Source: Polytrichum commune
Taxonomy: Eukaryota; Streptophyta; Polytrichopsida; Polytrichales; Polytrichaceae
Assembly (NCBI GenBank): GCA_950295325.1
Contig: OX485803.1
Span: forward strand, 4,278,001-4,342,000
Direction of reading: 5' to 3'
DNA: 64,000 nt
In this document: positions 32,641 through 45,300 of the stretch, piece after piece
Layout: each line of letters starts with the position of its first letter
How positions within the stretch are numbered: position 1 is the stretch's first letter
Translations under genes and position numbers: made by a program
The notes under the pieces: model-generated
Seen by the model: only the letters and a program-made list of their open reading frames with translations
Told to the model about the DNA's origin: nothing
Databases searched by the model: none

Positions 32641-35229
32641 TTCTACTGAAGGCGGTCGTGAGCTTCAACTGCATGCCTACAATTTGCCATTAGCGCAATC
32701 GAAATCTACGTGATAATGATATGCAGGTGATGATATGCTTTTAATGGGATACTTATAAGGAACGGGATCCAGGACGTGGCAACAAAAAGAGCTGCTCAAG
32801 ATTGTGGATTTCGAGCATCATCTTGTTTTATCCGATTGAGCTGACGATAAATAAATTTTCTTCCGCTTGTTAGTGACGAGCTGATCGTTTGTGTGATTGC
32901 ACGGTGGGTGACGAGGAAAGATAAGTTTGTTTGTTTGTTTCGACATGTAATCCTGCTTTTTCCTTGCATCAACTGATCCAACTTCCTTTTCCTCCGGCCT
33001 CATCACCCTTGGTCCAACATCATCATCATCATCATCAACAACGACAACAACAAAAATCGGGCCCAAAAAATCACCATCCCGTAGCGGTGAGTCTGCCAAA
33101 TCCCCACTGCAATGCCTTGGATCAAGAGGGCCTTTCACAAGAAATAAAGCGAATCACTGTGTTAGATTCGTTGTTTTGTGAGGGTCCTCGGGAGACCCCC
33201 CGCGTTAGCGTCCCCGCCCCCCTTTTCCTTTGACAAGAACCATGAGCTTCGAGAGCAATTGAGATATTATGTCCTTTTCCATGATAGCTCAAGCAAGTGG
33301 CCCCCAAATTGAACCACCCAACTTTGAAGAAGAGGAATGATTTGTACAAGTCGTACAAACTTAATTGTGGGGTCTGATCGTCTGATGGGCTACTCCAACT
33401 TTCAGAGCACACCTATCGAATAATGAATCACTTACACCTATGTATAGGTAATCGTCCTTTCAAAGCGGCGTTTTTCGCATTTTTCCAAACGAAATAAATC
33501 TACATAATGTAGACCTGCCTTCAGAGTAGAGGAGTTATGGTTGGTCTTGTTGGTAAGTGAAAGAGAATTTCAACTCCCCTTATAAGCATGTAGTTTTTGA
33601 TAAAGCATGAACTATTCATGAATATTGAATGGTGTACGGCAAGGCTTGCGGCGATTATCCCGTGATTATAGGTGCGTCCAAAACCAACCCTAGGTTGTGG
33701 CGAAAGGGAATTGTTGCATATGACATATCGCTCATTCATCCAACATACAAAGCACTAAAATAGCATATTTTAGTTCACATGATGTTTTTTTTTGTTTAAT
33801 TAAGTTGAAGTTAGCTTCAAAGACTTCGAATTAGGGCATATTTACACAGAATATGATTAGGTCATGGTTCTTGAATTCTCATTGGTGGAGAGTGTCATGG
33901 GCCCCCGTTTTAGGTTTACATGAGGATAGTTTTGGACTGTAGCACATAATATTTTCAATGCATGAAAATCCTACATGAAATCCCACTTGGCAAGTATGAA
34001 TAATGTGGACCATGATTGTGTGTGTGTGTGTGTGTGTGTGGGGGGGGGGGGTGGGGTTTTTTTTGGACAACTCTTGAAGGTAGGCATGGTGGAATGTGTG
34101 GTGGTAATTTGGGTTCACACCAAGGGCTTGTGACCTCCAAAAGACATTGAGCTATAGTTCATGGACTTCTCTATGCTCTCATCCAAAAAGAGGGATACCA
34201 TGGTCATTTAAGAGTCATGGCCTAATGCTTTTAGTGTAAACACGCCCTTAGTCTAGTGAAAGTCGTTTGAATTGAATGCCCTTCTCGTCGCTAAGTTGTT
34301 ATCTCTAAACCATGTCCACTAGAGGCAAGAATATGTAGGGAGTCATTACTAGGTATAGATATCATATATTGATCTCATTAAATAGTCATCCCTCTAATTA
34401 AAAAGGATGACATTGATTCTGGTAAATATTGTGGATCACACTACTGAGCTTAGTCCACACTCAAAACATTAGGGATAATTTTGTGGGTGCACACAATTTG
34501 CCAAGCCATAATGTTCAACATCAGAGGTCCACATTGTAGGTTCAAAGATCTTTATTGGAATGAAATTATTGTGCAATTGAAAGACTTCCAACTTATGGGA
34601 ATTTAATTCACAAGTGGAGATATTGATGTGGAATATTTTCCCCTTAAGTATTACAATAATGTCATAAACATTTAATAATGGACAATCACCATGAATTGTA
34701 AATATTTTGTTCGACCACATCATGAACAAAAATACTTAGCATATTCTTCTTTTTCAAGTGACATGTTTAACTAGGGTTGCACACTATTGTCCCAAAATAT
34801 GATGTAAGGTAAGAAACTCCAAAATGAACATTTCTATGGAACCCTTACCTTTGTATCCACTTCTCCTAGAATATTAAACACGTGAAACTATGAATTGAGT
34901 GTATTTGGATTTATACATGAATTTTGGACAATTCAGACTTCCAATGTGACGTACACTAGAGTGCAAAAGTACACAAACATGGTGGTTGGAGAACTTGGAA
35001 TACAAATATTTGAAGTTGGGGTTGTTGTGTTGTTGCTTTTGATGCTGTCATTGGATCTTTTTGTCCCCACAAGTGCACATCCCTTATTAGGACAAGTGGT
35101 TGTCCAAATATACTTAAATGTTAGTCGTGACTATTACAAAATGGTTAGTAAATCCAAACTGAGGCCAAAGCCATCTTTCTTATAAAATTTTAACCTTATA
35201 TGTATATCTCTTTCATTATCAAAGTGTAT
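32641..35229. other. Gene-free stretch with simple repeats
   Basis: No gene is supported. Simple repeats include (CAT)n at 33019-33038, (GT)n followed by a G run at 34018-34050 and T runs. The 106-residue and 100-residue frames at 32818-33233 face each other on opposite strands across the (CAT)n tract and reflect it (Asp and His runs). A plus-strand 96-residue frame at 34895-35185 has a hydrophobic segment but no recognisable family. Confidence 0.4.
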
Positions 35230-35280
35230 ATATGTCAAAAATTGTAAATGATCATATAGGTGTCTCCCCCATCCCCCTCC

Positions 35281-35318
<38 letters not shown>

Positions 35319-35520
35319 TTGATTGTTGAATATGGAATGGTTAATACATTTTGAACACATAGTCCAATGATCTCTTTTGACCACATGTCTTTCCAATGTT
35401 TGTTCTTAGATCCACACCTACACACCATTCAAATATAGGTGTCTGATTAAAATAAGTAACCAAATTAGGCGTGCTTATAATGTGGGGCGCACTTTAGAAC
35501 TACCCATGGTAAGGGCCACT
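35230..35520. repeat. Dispersed repeat family G, copy 3, with CA microsatellite
   Basis: The family wording ATGATCATATAGGTGTC, CATTTTGAACACATAGTCC, CACATGTCTTTCC, TTCTTAGATCCACACC is present. A (CA)16 run lies at 35284-35315 where other copies have a C run. Confidence 0.5.
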
Positions 35521-36416
35521 TCACACATGAGACTAAAGGTCTGTGATTATTACATACTAAGATCTCTCATTGGTCGAAACGGCCAGGACCGTCCAAGTTC
35601 ACTTCACTCTAGAAGGTGAAGGCCTAAGGGCCCCAAGAAATTATCATGTATGGAAAAGTCTACATGACAAACCATGTCAGCTCAGTAATTGGCTCGGCCT
35701 TTGGATGAGAGTCGAGGGCCCTCACAATTACATGGTCATGGGTCTTGTGTAGTGGCCCTCAGTTGCACTAGATACATGTGCCCACACTATTTATCGTAGG
35801 CAGTGTAGCCGAGGGGTCCAGTGAGAGTGAATAATAATCGGCATTTCCAATATTTTAAAGGATCAGAAGCAGCATACCGAACGGTTAGCCACATCTCAAA
35901 CTGGAAATCACAACTGTGCATGATCTCATGGGGATGAGCGACTGGGATTTGGACCTGTGAAAGACACTTAAAGGTATGTGTGTGTATATATATATATATG
36001 TGGGCCTTATGTGGTCACTCTTCTTGATTGGACACTTAATTTGAATGGTATACGGCACGATTTGTAGTTAAGAATAGACCCTATAAAGACATGCACATGT
36101 TACGATGAGATTGGCCCATGCGTTCAAAATATAGGTTCACTATTTTAGGTATAACAATATCCATAACTGGAGAAGGTCTATGCGATCATTTAAAGAGAAA
36201 AATGGAATCTTCACTTTGTCCTCTCATAAATTCTGCATATGAGATCCGATTCTTGAATTTGAGATGACGAATCTTTGCGATTCACAATAGCTAATTGAAT
36301 GAATCAAAGCCGGGTCCTATTCAACAGCCAAGATTGTTTCCGGAGATGGAAGTGCCCTAATTACGACCACAAACCTTTGTGGTATTCCTTTAACCCTTCA
36401 AGGCCCATGCGATCCA

Positions 36417-36590
36417 ACATAACATTATTAAGTCATGTGTGTTTGTTCATGTGGCCCCCAAGAATACAGCCATGGGATGCCACAACTAGTGGAGATTCAT
36501 ACTTGAATTTGCACTAGCAGTGTGCATCTGCACTAGCTGTGCCATCCCATGTTCTCGGGGCCCACATGAACGAACGCACACTACTTATGA
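36417..36590. mobile_element. Foldback MITE family E, copy 2
   Basis: The arms GTTCATGTGGCCCCCAAGAA and TCTCGGGGCCCACATGAAC, and ACAGCCATGGGATGCCAC against GTGCCATCCCATG, form a near-complete palindrome. The left end AACATAACATTATTAAG matches copy 1; the right end has lost the last ~15 bases. Confidence 0.6.
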
Positions 36591-36599
36591 AATTGGGGC

Positions 36600-38159
36600 T
36601 CATTATGAAGGTGTGTATTGATAATAGTCCATGAGTGAGGTTGGGGTGGTTGTGCATTCTTCTTCTTTCCAAAAATTTCTTTCTTTTCTTTCGGTTACCC
36701 GATAATTGATTTGTGGGGGAGTTGGTGGTCATTATCATTGTGGCCATGGCTTTTGGCTCAATGATAGTTTGTAGGTGTGGTGTGATGTCACTCAAATTCC
36801 GAGCTTGTATCTTAGTGTGTCTTCCTCCAGGGGTCCCTCCTGAGGCCAACATGGGATAAATGGGTGCACGGGTGGAGCAATTTTTTTTTTAATGGTTTTA
36901 CTGGAAAAATTTAGTTATATTCTAAAAGAAATGTCAAATTAATCTTGTAACAAAAGTCCACCAAGATACGCGTACTTACTTCGGTTACCAATCTTAAACG
37001 AACTCGTATATTTGAGTGGTATGTGGTTAGGTGATGTTCAAGAATGAACAATAAAACAAGACACGCGTTTGAAAGAGATTGGATTGTGTGTTCAAAATCT
37101 GATTATCATTCTACACTCAGTAGCCCACAAAGTTGAAATGCCCTATACGACCACTTAACGAGCACGAAAATCTTCACTTTGATAATGAATAAAATAATCA
37201 CACGAGCTCCGAAAATTGTGAGGAAAGTGGCTACAGCCTCAATGTGGATTTGCGAACCATCTCGTACTAATCACGGGTTTCATATCCTACGAGAAGTGGG
37301 CTAGTCCAGAGGTCGGTTCAGTGCACTCTGTAGGTTGCGATTTTGTGAACAACAACAACAACAATACCCATTGGATTGCATCAGGACACTGATGTATCTA
37401 GTGAGGTGTTCTTATTGGCGTATGAGACTCCAATAAATTCTCACCAAGATTCCGTTACTTAACCCTTGCAGCTTGGGGTTCCACCTTAACTAGCTGCCAA
37501 CAGGTTAAGATCCAAAGCATGCCCCATTCAAGTCAACATACTGGAAAAAATATGAAGGGCACAATATGATTGTATATGATTGGGGACCACCATTGCTGTC
37601 ATCAATCTCTGTGACGTCAATTTAGAAAGCATTCACCACCAAAAACCACAACTCTGATAATAAACCAAATTTTTGGTGACATTTGGTTTGCTTGCTGGGA
37701 ATCTCGAGTTGCATAACCTAGTCGAGAAAGGGAAAGACCATCCTCTTCAAGAGCCTCGTCACATTTCTCATACATCAAAAGTTCTCCAAGTTAAACTAAA
37801 CAAATATCGAAGACGTAGCGCTTCAAGTTCCAAAAGAAATCAAGGAAAAACCTTAATGCTAGAATAATGCTGCATTTGATTTGTTGCAGTTGATGTATAC
37901 ATCTGTTATCATACTACATGGACAAGTGGACCCCAAACATTAAAATATAAATATCCATAATATTTTTCTCTTTAAAAATTACAAAATTCACTTTGGAATT
38001 TCAGTCACAACCACTTTTTGGTCTCTCAAGCCTTTAGAAGCTAACTTAGTTTTTAATGGTTTTGGGGTCCTCTACAACAGGTTTCTTCCTCTCTTCCACA
38101 GTTTTGACCCGCATGGAAGAGTTTTGTATCCATGATCAATAATATATGACCCACATCAA
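36600..38159. other. Gene-free stretch
   Basis: No gene is supported. A 112-residue minus-strand frame at 36514-36852 begins in anonymous DNA and ends in the foldback MITE. Segments at 35990-36250 and 36990-37200 share short phrases (GAGATTGG, GTTCAAAAT, AATCTTCACTTTG) and may be diverged copies of one repeat. A (CAA)n tract lies at 37350-37363. Confidence 0.3.
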
Positions 38160-38385
38160 CAATGCCCAAGAGGATTTTGGACATAACCGGTCAATATTCT
38201 AATGTTTCCAAGTCCAATCGGTTACATGTTGACATCTTTCTGTTTTTCTTTATTTATTTGAGGTGTATTCTATAAATTCCTTTGAAACGATCGGCAACTT
38301 TCCTGAAGTCCTCAACTTCAGCCAGTTATTTCTCAAACTCAACTGCCTCATCTGTAACTTAGCGGCTGGTTCTCCACGTTCATTG
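38160..38385 (-). mobile_element. hAT-type MITE, family A, perfect 8-bp TSD
   Basis: It starts CAATGCCCAAGAGGATTTTG and ends GGTTCTCCACGTTCATTG. CACATCAA flanks both ends exactly (38152-38159 and 38386-38393). The complete interior is present, in the opposite orientation to the copy at 31492. It is 226 bp and non-coding. Confidence 0.88.
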
Positions 38386-38669
38386 CACATCAATCAACAG
38401 TCTTGACAAAGTGTGCTAACGTAATCGGAAAATCAGTATGACCCACACCGCTTGATCTCATGTTGATTGCTATGGACTATTGCTAAATATAGTAGACTGG
38501 TCTAAACTATCAACATTGGAAGAGAATAAATTATGCAACGTTTTTTTTTAATAATGGTGCACTTCCTTCTGAAGTTATTGTGCCCCATATTTAGAAACAA
38601 AGATTGTGTTCTAACTTAGGAAGACACAACGGTGATCAGTGTTTTCTCTGCCTTCTTTTTTCCCTTGTA

Positions 38670-39060
38670 AGCTAGACGGGTCTTAAATGGTTAATTTTCC
38701 AACTAGCCCACTCCTCCTAGGATATGAAACACACTATTAGTATGAGATGATTAGCAAATCCAAATGGAGGTTGTAGTCACTATCCTCACAATTCATAGCT
38801 CATATGAATATCTAATTCATTTTTTAAATTGAAAACTTGTGTGCTTGTTACATGGTAATATAGGTCCTCCCCCTCTCCCTGCCCCCCAATTGTGTGGATT
38901 ATTGAGCGTAGAATGATTGTCATGTTTAGAGCACATAGTCCAATCTCTTTTAAACACATGTGTTTTGGTATCCGTTCTTGGAACCACACTAAACCATATA
39001 CCACTCAAATATAGGTCTTTGACGAGGATAAGTAACCGAATTGGGCATATCTACCTTAGC
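38670..39060. repeat. Dispersed repeat family G, copy 4 (longest)
   Basis: This copy runs from GCTAGACGGGTCTTAAATGG through CTAGCCCACTCCTCCTAGG and AGAGCACATAGTCCAATCTC to ACCACTCAAATATAGGTC. It joins the 5' part seen alone near 10840-10980 to the 3' part seen at 720-1120. Confidence 0.55.
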
Positions 39061-39789
39061 TGGTGAGGTAAAAAGAAAAGAAAAAAACGACGACTCTGAT
39101 GTTGCCATTGGTGTTGCTTCATTTCCAAGTTGGTCTAAGTCTATGTGTAATCTTGAAACATGCATTATATGAATTAGAGGGCCCCTAAAAAATATTGCCT
39201 CCTTTCGAAGGTGAACACCTTGAACGGGCGTAGAGAAGTTGGCCAACACCTTTCTCCCCCATGAGCAAGCGCCTAGGTTCCCCCATGGGTTGGAAAAATC
39301 CAATTCACCCAGCTACCTTCATTATGGTTGGGTGGACCATATGTGGTAGGGTGCATCATAAATCAAGTGCTAGGAAGGTCAATCCATCCAAATAGTATTC
39401 CAACCCTAGGTGGCTTAAACTCACAGTTCCCATGGGATCCGAATGAAGGCCCTAGGTTTAAGCCACCCATTAGCTAGTGTGGCACATTACGTGTGTGGAC
39501 ACAAATTGTACTTGTGATCATAATAAATGTAGATTACAAACACATAAGATTACTCAACTCATGTGTTGAGTTCTCTTTTACATAAGGTATGCACGCCTAT
39601 TATTGTCAATGTACATAAAATGGACACAATGTAGGGTTGGTTTACATCCCACATTTAGAATTAGGAATGTCATAAATTTGTCCAATTTGGGTCGTTGGCC
39701 ATAATAGTTGCACATACCACATGGATGGACAACAATCCCAAGGTCGATATTGACCAAGGTGGTAAGGTGGATGGGTATCATGTGTTAAT

Positions 39790-41210
39790 GATGATATATA
39801 TTTGCACTGAATGATGAGATTTAGTAGCAAATCTAGCGGGTGAGAGCACCAACATGGATTTATCTGGGCATCAATTGTGACATATTTATGGGTCCACGAA
39901 TCCATGTCTAAGGTTGGGAAATGCTATATGTCACAAAATACTTTTGCTCCCATATTTATCATTCTACCTCTACTTAGGGTCATGTAATCTTATGTTATTT
40001 ATTAATGATGATGACTTGAATGCTACCTATACATGCATATGGGGGTATGATTTATCCTTCTAGCTCCTCCACACACATCCATGTTCTTAAATGTTTGTAC
40101 CCAGTGAGCGAATTAATAAGTGCATGTGATGGTGGCTTAAATCATGTTACCCAACATTAAGCATTATGGGTGTTAGGAGTTGATTCCATTATGATCTTCA
40201 TGGTATGATCTTCGTCCCAGTTGGTGAAATTCAATAGTAAATCTAGTGGATGAGACCATCAATATGAAATTACATGGTTAACAATTGTGACATTTTTTTG
40301 GTAGATGAACTCATGCCCAAGGGCTAGGTGATGATAAAGGTCATGTGAAACTTTTACTCCCATGTTTTCCATATCACCTTCAATTAAGGCCATGTGAAAA
40401 TAAATTTCTAATGGTGACGATTTGATGTGTATCCTTGGTTGCTCCACACAACTTGCAGGTTTTCTTCAATTGTTTGTACCCAACGAATGGAAAAACAAGT
40501 GAATGTGATGATGACTTGAGTTGCTCCTACTAAGCATTCACCATTATGGGTGTCGGGTTAATCATGTTATGATCTTCATCCCAACCAATGAGGTTCACGT
40601 TTGAATCTAGAGGATGAGAGCATCAACATGGAAATATGTGGGCAACAAATGTGACATATTCAGACACACGAACTCATGCCCAAGGCTGAGTGATGTCATA
40701 TGTTACATAAGGTTTTCTCCCATTTTTCGAATTCACTTGTACTTAAGGCCATGTCAAAATTCAATTGCTAATTGTGATGGCTTGAATGCTACCTATACAT
40801 ACATCTGGGGGTATGATTTATCCTTGGCTACTCCACACAACATGCATGTTCTCTTCAATTGTTTGTATCCTGGGAGTGAAATAACAAGTGTCAGGTGTTG
40901 ATCCTAGTATGATTTTCGTCCCAGTCAGTGAAGTTCAACATTGAATCTGGCGGATGAGAGCATCAATATAGAAATATGTAGGCAGCAACTGTGACATAAT
41001 TTGGGGTGTACAAACTTGTGCCCAAGGCTGAGTAATGTTCTGAACCCAATGAGCAATTCTTTGTGCCCAGTGAGTCAAAAAAGCAAGTGCCAATGATGGG
41101 AGCATCAATTTGGAATTACGTGGGCAACAATCGTGATATATTTTCAGGCTGATGTTATGTATTGAATGAGCAATTCTATATACCCAGGGAGTGAAAAAAC
41201 AAGTGCCGGT
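39790..41210. repeat. Degenerate tandem array, ~340-405 bp period
   Basis: Four to five diverged units recur. The anchor CTCATGCCCAAGG appears at about 40311, 40674 and 41016, with a weaker match near 39905, giving spacings of about 406, 363 and 342. A second anchor, TTTGTACCCAGTGAG with variants, recurs near 40094, 40472, 40861, 41059 and 41175. A third, GATGAGAGCATCAATATGGA, recurs near 39838, 40252, 40613, 40953 and 41095. Later units are shortened. Open frames across it are not conserved between units. It lies 1.2 kb past the LPA1 stop codon. Confidence 0.7.
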
Positions 41211-42372
41211 GATGATGACCTGAGCTGCTGCTACTGAGCATCCAGCAGCAGCAGCAGCACTAGCAAATTCAAGTACTGCTTGGAACTTGGAGATGAGGGC
41301 CTTGCACCCTGTCTGTCTGTTGCAAGTCATGTTGAGGAACCGACTGAGTCACCATCATGCAAAATCAATGTATCTGGCTTGTCCTCGCATCAGAATGATT
41401 GAAATGGTGGGGTCAGTCACGTTCACAACCTTGACATTAGAGAAGCAGTCAAATCAACAACACTCTGACCATGCTTGTTTGCAAGTCTGTTAGTTGGAGT
41501 CTGGTGGAGAGTCCACATATGAAATAATGGTCCCAAGCAGAAATTTATGAGTGTGAGATTCATGTTACACCTAAGCACAGGCAACTGTACAATTGTGTAG
41601 TAACCAAGTACACCACTATCACAAGTCTCCAAATTGACAAGTAAAAGTGGTGAAGAAGAATTGCAACAGGAAGGGTGTATGAGTTAAGCACATATGTCTG
41701 TAGAACCTTTACCCAGCTCATTATTGGCTGCTAGCTTTTTTCTTTCCTGGTTGTAGTTGAGCTTCATCATGCAGTGCAGACATTCAACCTGACGATGTTT
41801 ACATAAAGAATTTGTAAATCAACAGCCAAAGATACTACCATTAGGGCCTAAGTTAAAGACATCAGAATGTGAACCACCTTACAAAAAGATTGACTCAGGG
41901 CCCATGCCCAACTTTGCCTGAGAATGCAAGAATATGGCTTGGAGAAGAAGAAGTGCATGCTAACTTGTAAGTGTTGCTGCACTCCTATGATTGACGTGCC
42001 AGAAATATCATACACTACCTCTAAGCTGAACTTGCACATGGAGGATTATTTCTTCCTTGTACAAGACCCAGCCTGCCCAGTAACATAGATCCATGAATCA
42101 CTGTGCAATTATGATAACTAACCAGAGATTTCGAGCTGCACTCATCTTTTCAAGATGAGCCCATTACTGAAACACGGTGTTGGTGCAAGTCAAACTTTCA
42201 GTGCCTTTGAAGAGAGCGTTTTGAAGGTTCTCAGAATTGGTGCTTTGTGAATAGGATGAAATGTGAGGGAGACAAATACTCAAAACTGATGACAAAACCT
42301 CATCAAGGTAGGAGATGAAATCAGTTTGTTGATACTATTTGTTCGTGATTGTTGCTGAAGCAACTTGTTGAT
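41211..42372. other. LPA1 downstream flank, probably including its 3' untranslated region
   Basis: This lies directly 3' of the LPA1 stop codon on the minus strand. No other protein is readable. A CAGCAG tract at 41239-41258 produces an Ala-rich minus-strand frame that also crosses the tandem array. I cannot place the polyadenylation site. Confidence 0.4.
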
Positions 42373-45300
42373 TTACTTCTCCAGTTTACTGATAAAAGTG
42401 TCCACAGGCGCCAGCTCATTTACAATTTCAATCCACTCGGGCATTCCCTGTGTCATACACACACAGATGTCAACACAGCACTGTGCTTTTAAACCACCAA
42501 GATATTTTACCATCCAAGTTGTGTCCAAGTGACTTGTAGATAGTACTTGTCGTTGGTCTTCATTAACAATAGAAAAGTTTGTCCTCTGAACCCGGTAGAT
42601 ATAAAACCATGAGACAGCTCTCATGCTTCCACAATAACACATTAACTAAAGGCTAACTTCTGTGTAGGCATTTTGAGGATTTAAATGGTAGTAGTGCCAG
42701 TAAGAAGACAAAATATGGTAGTCAAGTACAAAGTATTTGATACATGCCAACAGATACACATAGTTTTAACGAAGGATAAAAAATCATACTCTCCTGACAA
42801 ACCCAGCTCTCCTGACCGCCCAAAGTCTACTTGCAACTTAACCCAAAGGAAGAGGAAGACACAAGGAGTCAAAGTGAGGTGACAGTAACTAACCCTTCCT
42901 GATTTGCGAACTCGTCCATCAAGCCGAAGAACTACGTAGACGTCCTCACCTGGTGTTACGCCTTCTGATGCTTGTTGCTCATTCATCCAACTGATAAGAG
43001 TGAAAAGGAACATACACAAGAGTCTGTTATACAGATCTCATAAAAATTACATGACATGTTATAAAGCCACGTCATTGATATGAGCAGTAAGCAGACAGTA
43101 AGCAGACCATGATTAACTGTTCAAGTTCAATGATCTCAGCAAAGAAGAGGAAAAAACTAGAAAACTTGCCTCTCCCACTCTCCGGGTGATACAGGTTCTG
43201 CTTTGAAACGTTTTTCTCCTTGAGAGACACCTTTGGCAGCGATAGCTTGAGCTTTCAGTTCAAATTCATCCTGGAGTCTCAGAAAAAATGACTTTACTTT
43301 ATTAAATGTCATAACTATTTAAGTATCGAACACTATCAACCTATTTAGATATTGGCTTTTGAGATTTGTAGGTCAAACAATATTAGCTGCAGATTTTAGT
43401 CTTACCTGTCACTAAACAAAGTTCACCACAGAAAGATGCAAATATCTTCCAGATAAATATATCAGTGGAAACACAAACTCTACTGATGGTCTTCTTTCAG
43501 ACTGATGAAAATCATGAGTGATTTCAATACCAATGACTACAAGCTTGCTTCCATTTTGAACATTTAAACAATCAGCCTTGATAATGAACTTTCCCAAAAT
43601 TGCTGGCACATACCGCAGCAGGCTTTTGTGTCTTTCCAAAGCCTTTCTTTTTGAGCATGTCTGGTTTTTTGGCGCTCCAAACTAAGGGAATCAATAGAAC
43701 ACCTCGCTGTAGCAATTCTTCACGATACTTCTCTGCTGCCCGTATAGCTTTCTCCACTGTTTGTGCTGATCCTGCTATTATAACCTGTCCAACAAAAATC
43801 GTTAGCCCCTTTCGCAGCCCCCTGCTGCAGCTGTATGCAAAAACCATCTATTTCCAAGATCAATTGCGCCAAAGAGATGATCATCACAAACAAGAGAAGA
43901 TCTTGTCTCACCAAAGACCAGATGACAATCAGATGTTCACAATAGAAACCTGGATAAATGAGATGGACAGAATTCAGAAATACCCACTGGCCGAGTATTT
44001 TCTCGCAGTTGCACCAGCTCCACTATACGACCTGTTGAGAGGCGCAGAGGCAATCTTGAAAGTCTTTCATCTCTTGTGATTCTAAATATTTGTTCTTCTT
44101 CCTTCGTATTCTCCCATAAATACAAAGCAACAAACACTCCACCACCTGCTCCAAAATACAGATGCCAAATGATCAGTTGAAACCCTCAACACTGAATTCT
44201 TATGTAACACTCACGGGGTTGGTGGCTTCAAGATAGATCTCATCCAAGAGAGCTTCTATGCAATCCCCTTTAAGAGTTCTTGAAATCATAATCAACATTA
44301 TAACCACATGCACCTTGGTGATTATACAGAAAAACATGACATATACAAAGGCAAAAAAATCAAGAAATCTTGTCTAGTTATTCTTATTCTCAACTCCAAG
44401 AACTTGATAGCGATCAATCTATGTGAATCTAACATAAAAAATCTCCCTTAGGTTCTTCAGGAAAGTGATGCTTCATACCCCGTTCTTCCATTAGTTAGTG
44501 CTACATATTCCATAAAGCAATGCAACTGTTGGTTTGTTGTTTAATAAGAGCCATGTGTTCGTCATTACACATCGAGTCAGAACAATTACCAACTAAGTTT
44601 ATAGCCAGGTTCTGCAAGGTTTCAAATTTGCCAGGCGCCCCTTCCCCTCCTTGAATTGCAAGAATCAAGCGAGGAATTGTGAAGAACGTTGAGATTCCAG
44701 CTGCTGCTGTAAATGCCACATAAAAAAACTTACGAACCCCCCTGAATGGAGCCTGCACCTCACTGATCAATTTCAAATCCCTTCGGAAACTCCCACCCAC
44801 TTCTTCCCCTCCTTTCCTGGCCTTCATAGAACAAATTACACACACGACAATCAGATACTTGACTAGCAACATACCAGATCATCAAGACTAACTTCCATAT
44901 TTATGAGATTCATTGATGCCAAGCTGGTTGATTGATGGTCTTACTGACTATCTCCTTATTATATCCAGGTTTGTTGACCACAATGTAGAAGTAGAACCAT
45001 TTACCTCATCTTGTAAATCCTTGAACTCTGGCATTGCACGGAATGCAGCCATATCCGGGTCAGTCAAAATGACACTAAATTTGAGATTATATTGCTTTAG
45101 GGCCAGCTTGAGAGCCTGTGATGCTTTGTCCCATTCATCCCTGAAGTTTGGCCACAAAGTCGAGTTGTATCAGATCATAATGGTACAGAGAACAAAACAA
45201 TGTTATTAACTGAAACATCTCCCTGACTGCATTTTTGCAGCAAACACAAAGAACATGATTTGTGGCCCCTTTTTGAAACTCACTAACAAAATGTACGTAG

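Noticed and set aside
33879-34140. His/Thr-rich minus-strand frames
   Set aside because: They translate a (GT)n microsatellite and G run.
43600-44079. 159-residue plus-strand open frame
   Set aside because: It lies antisense to LPA1 exons 6 and 7 and simply shadows them; the minus-strand exons have matching splice sites and conserved protein sequence.
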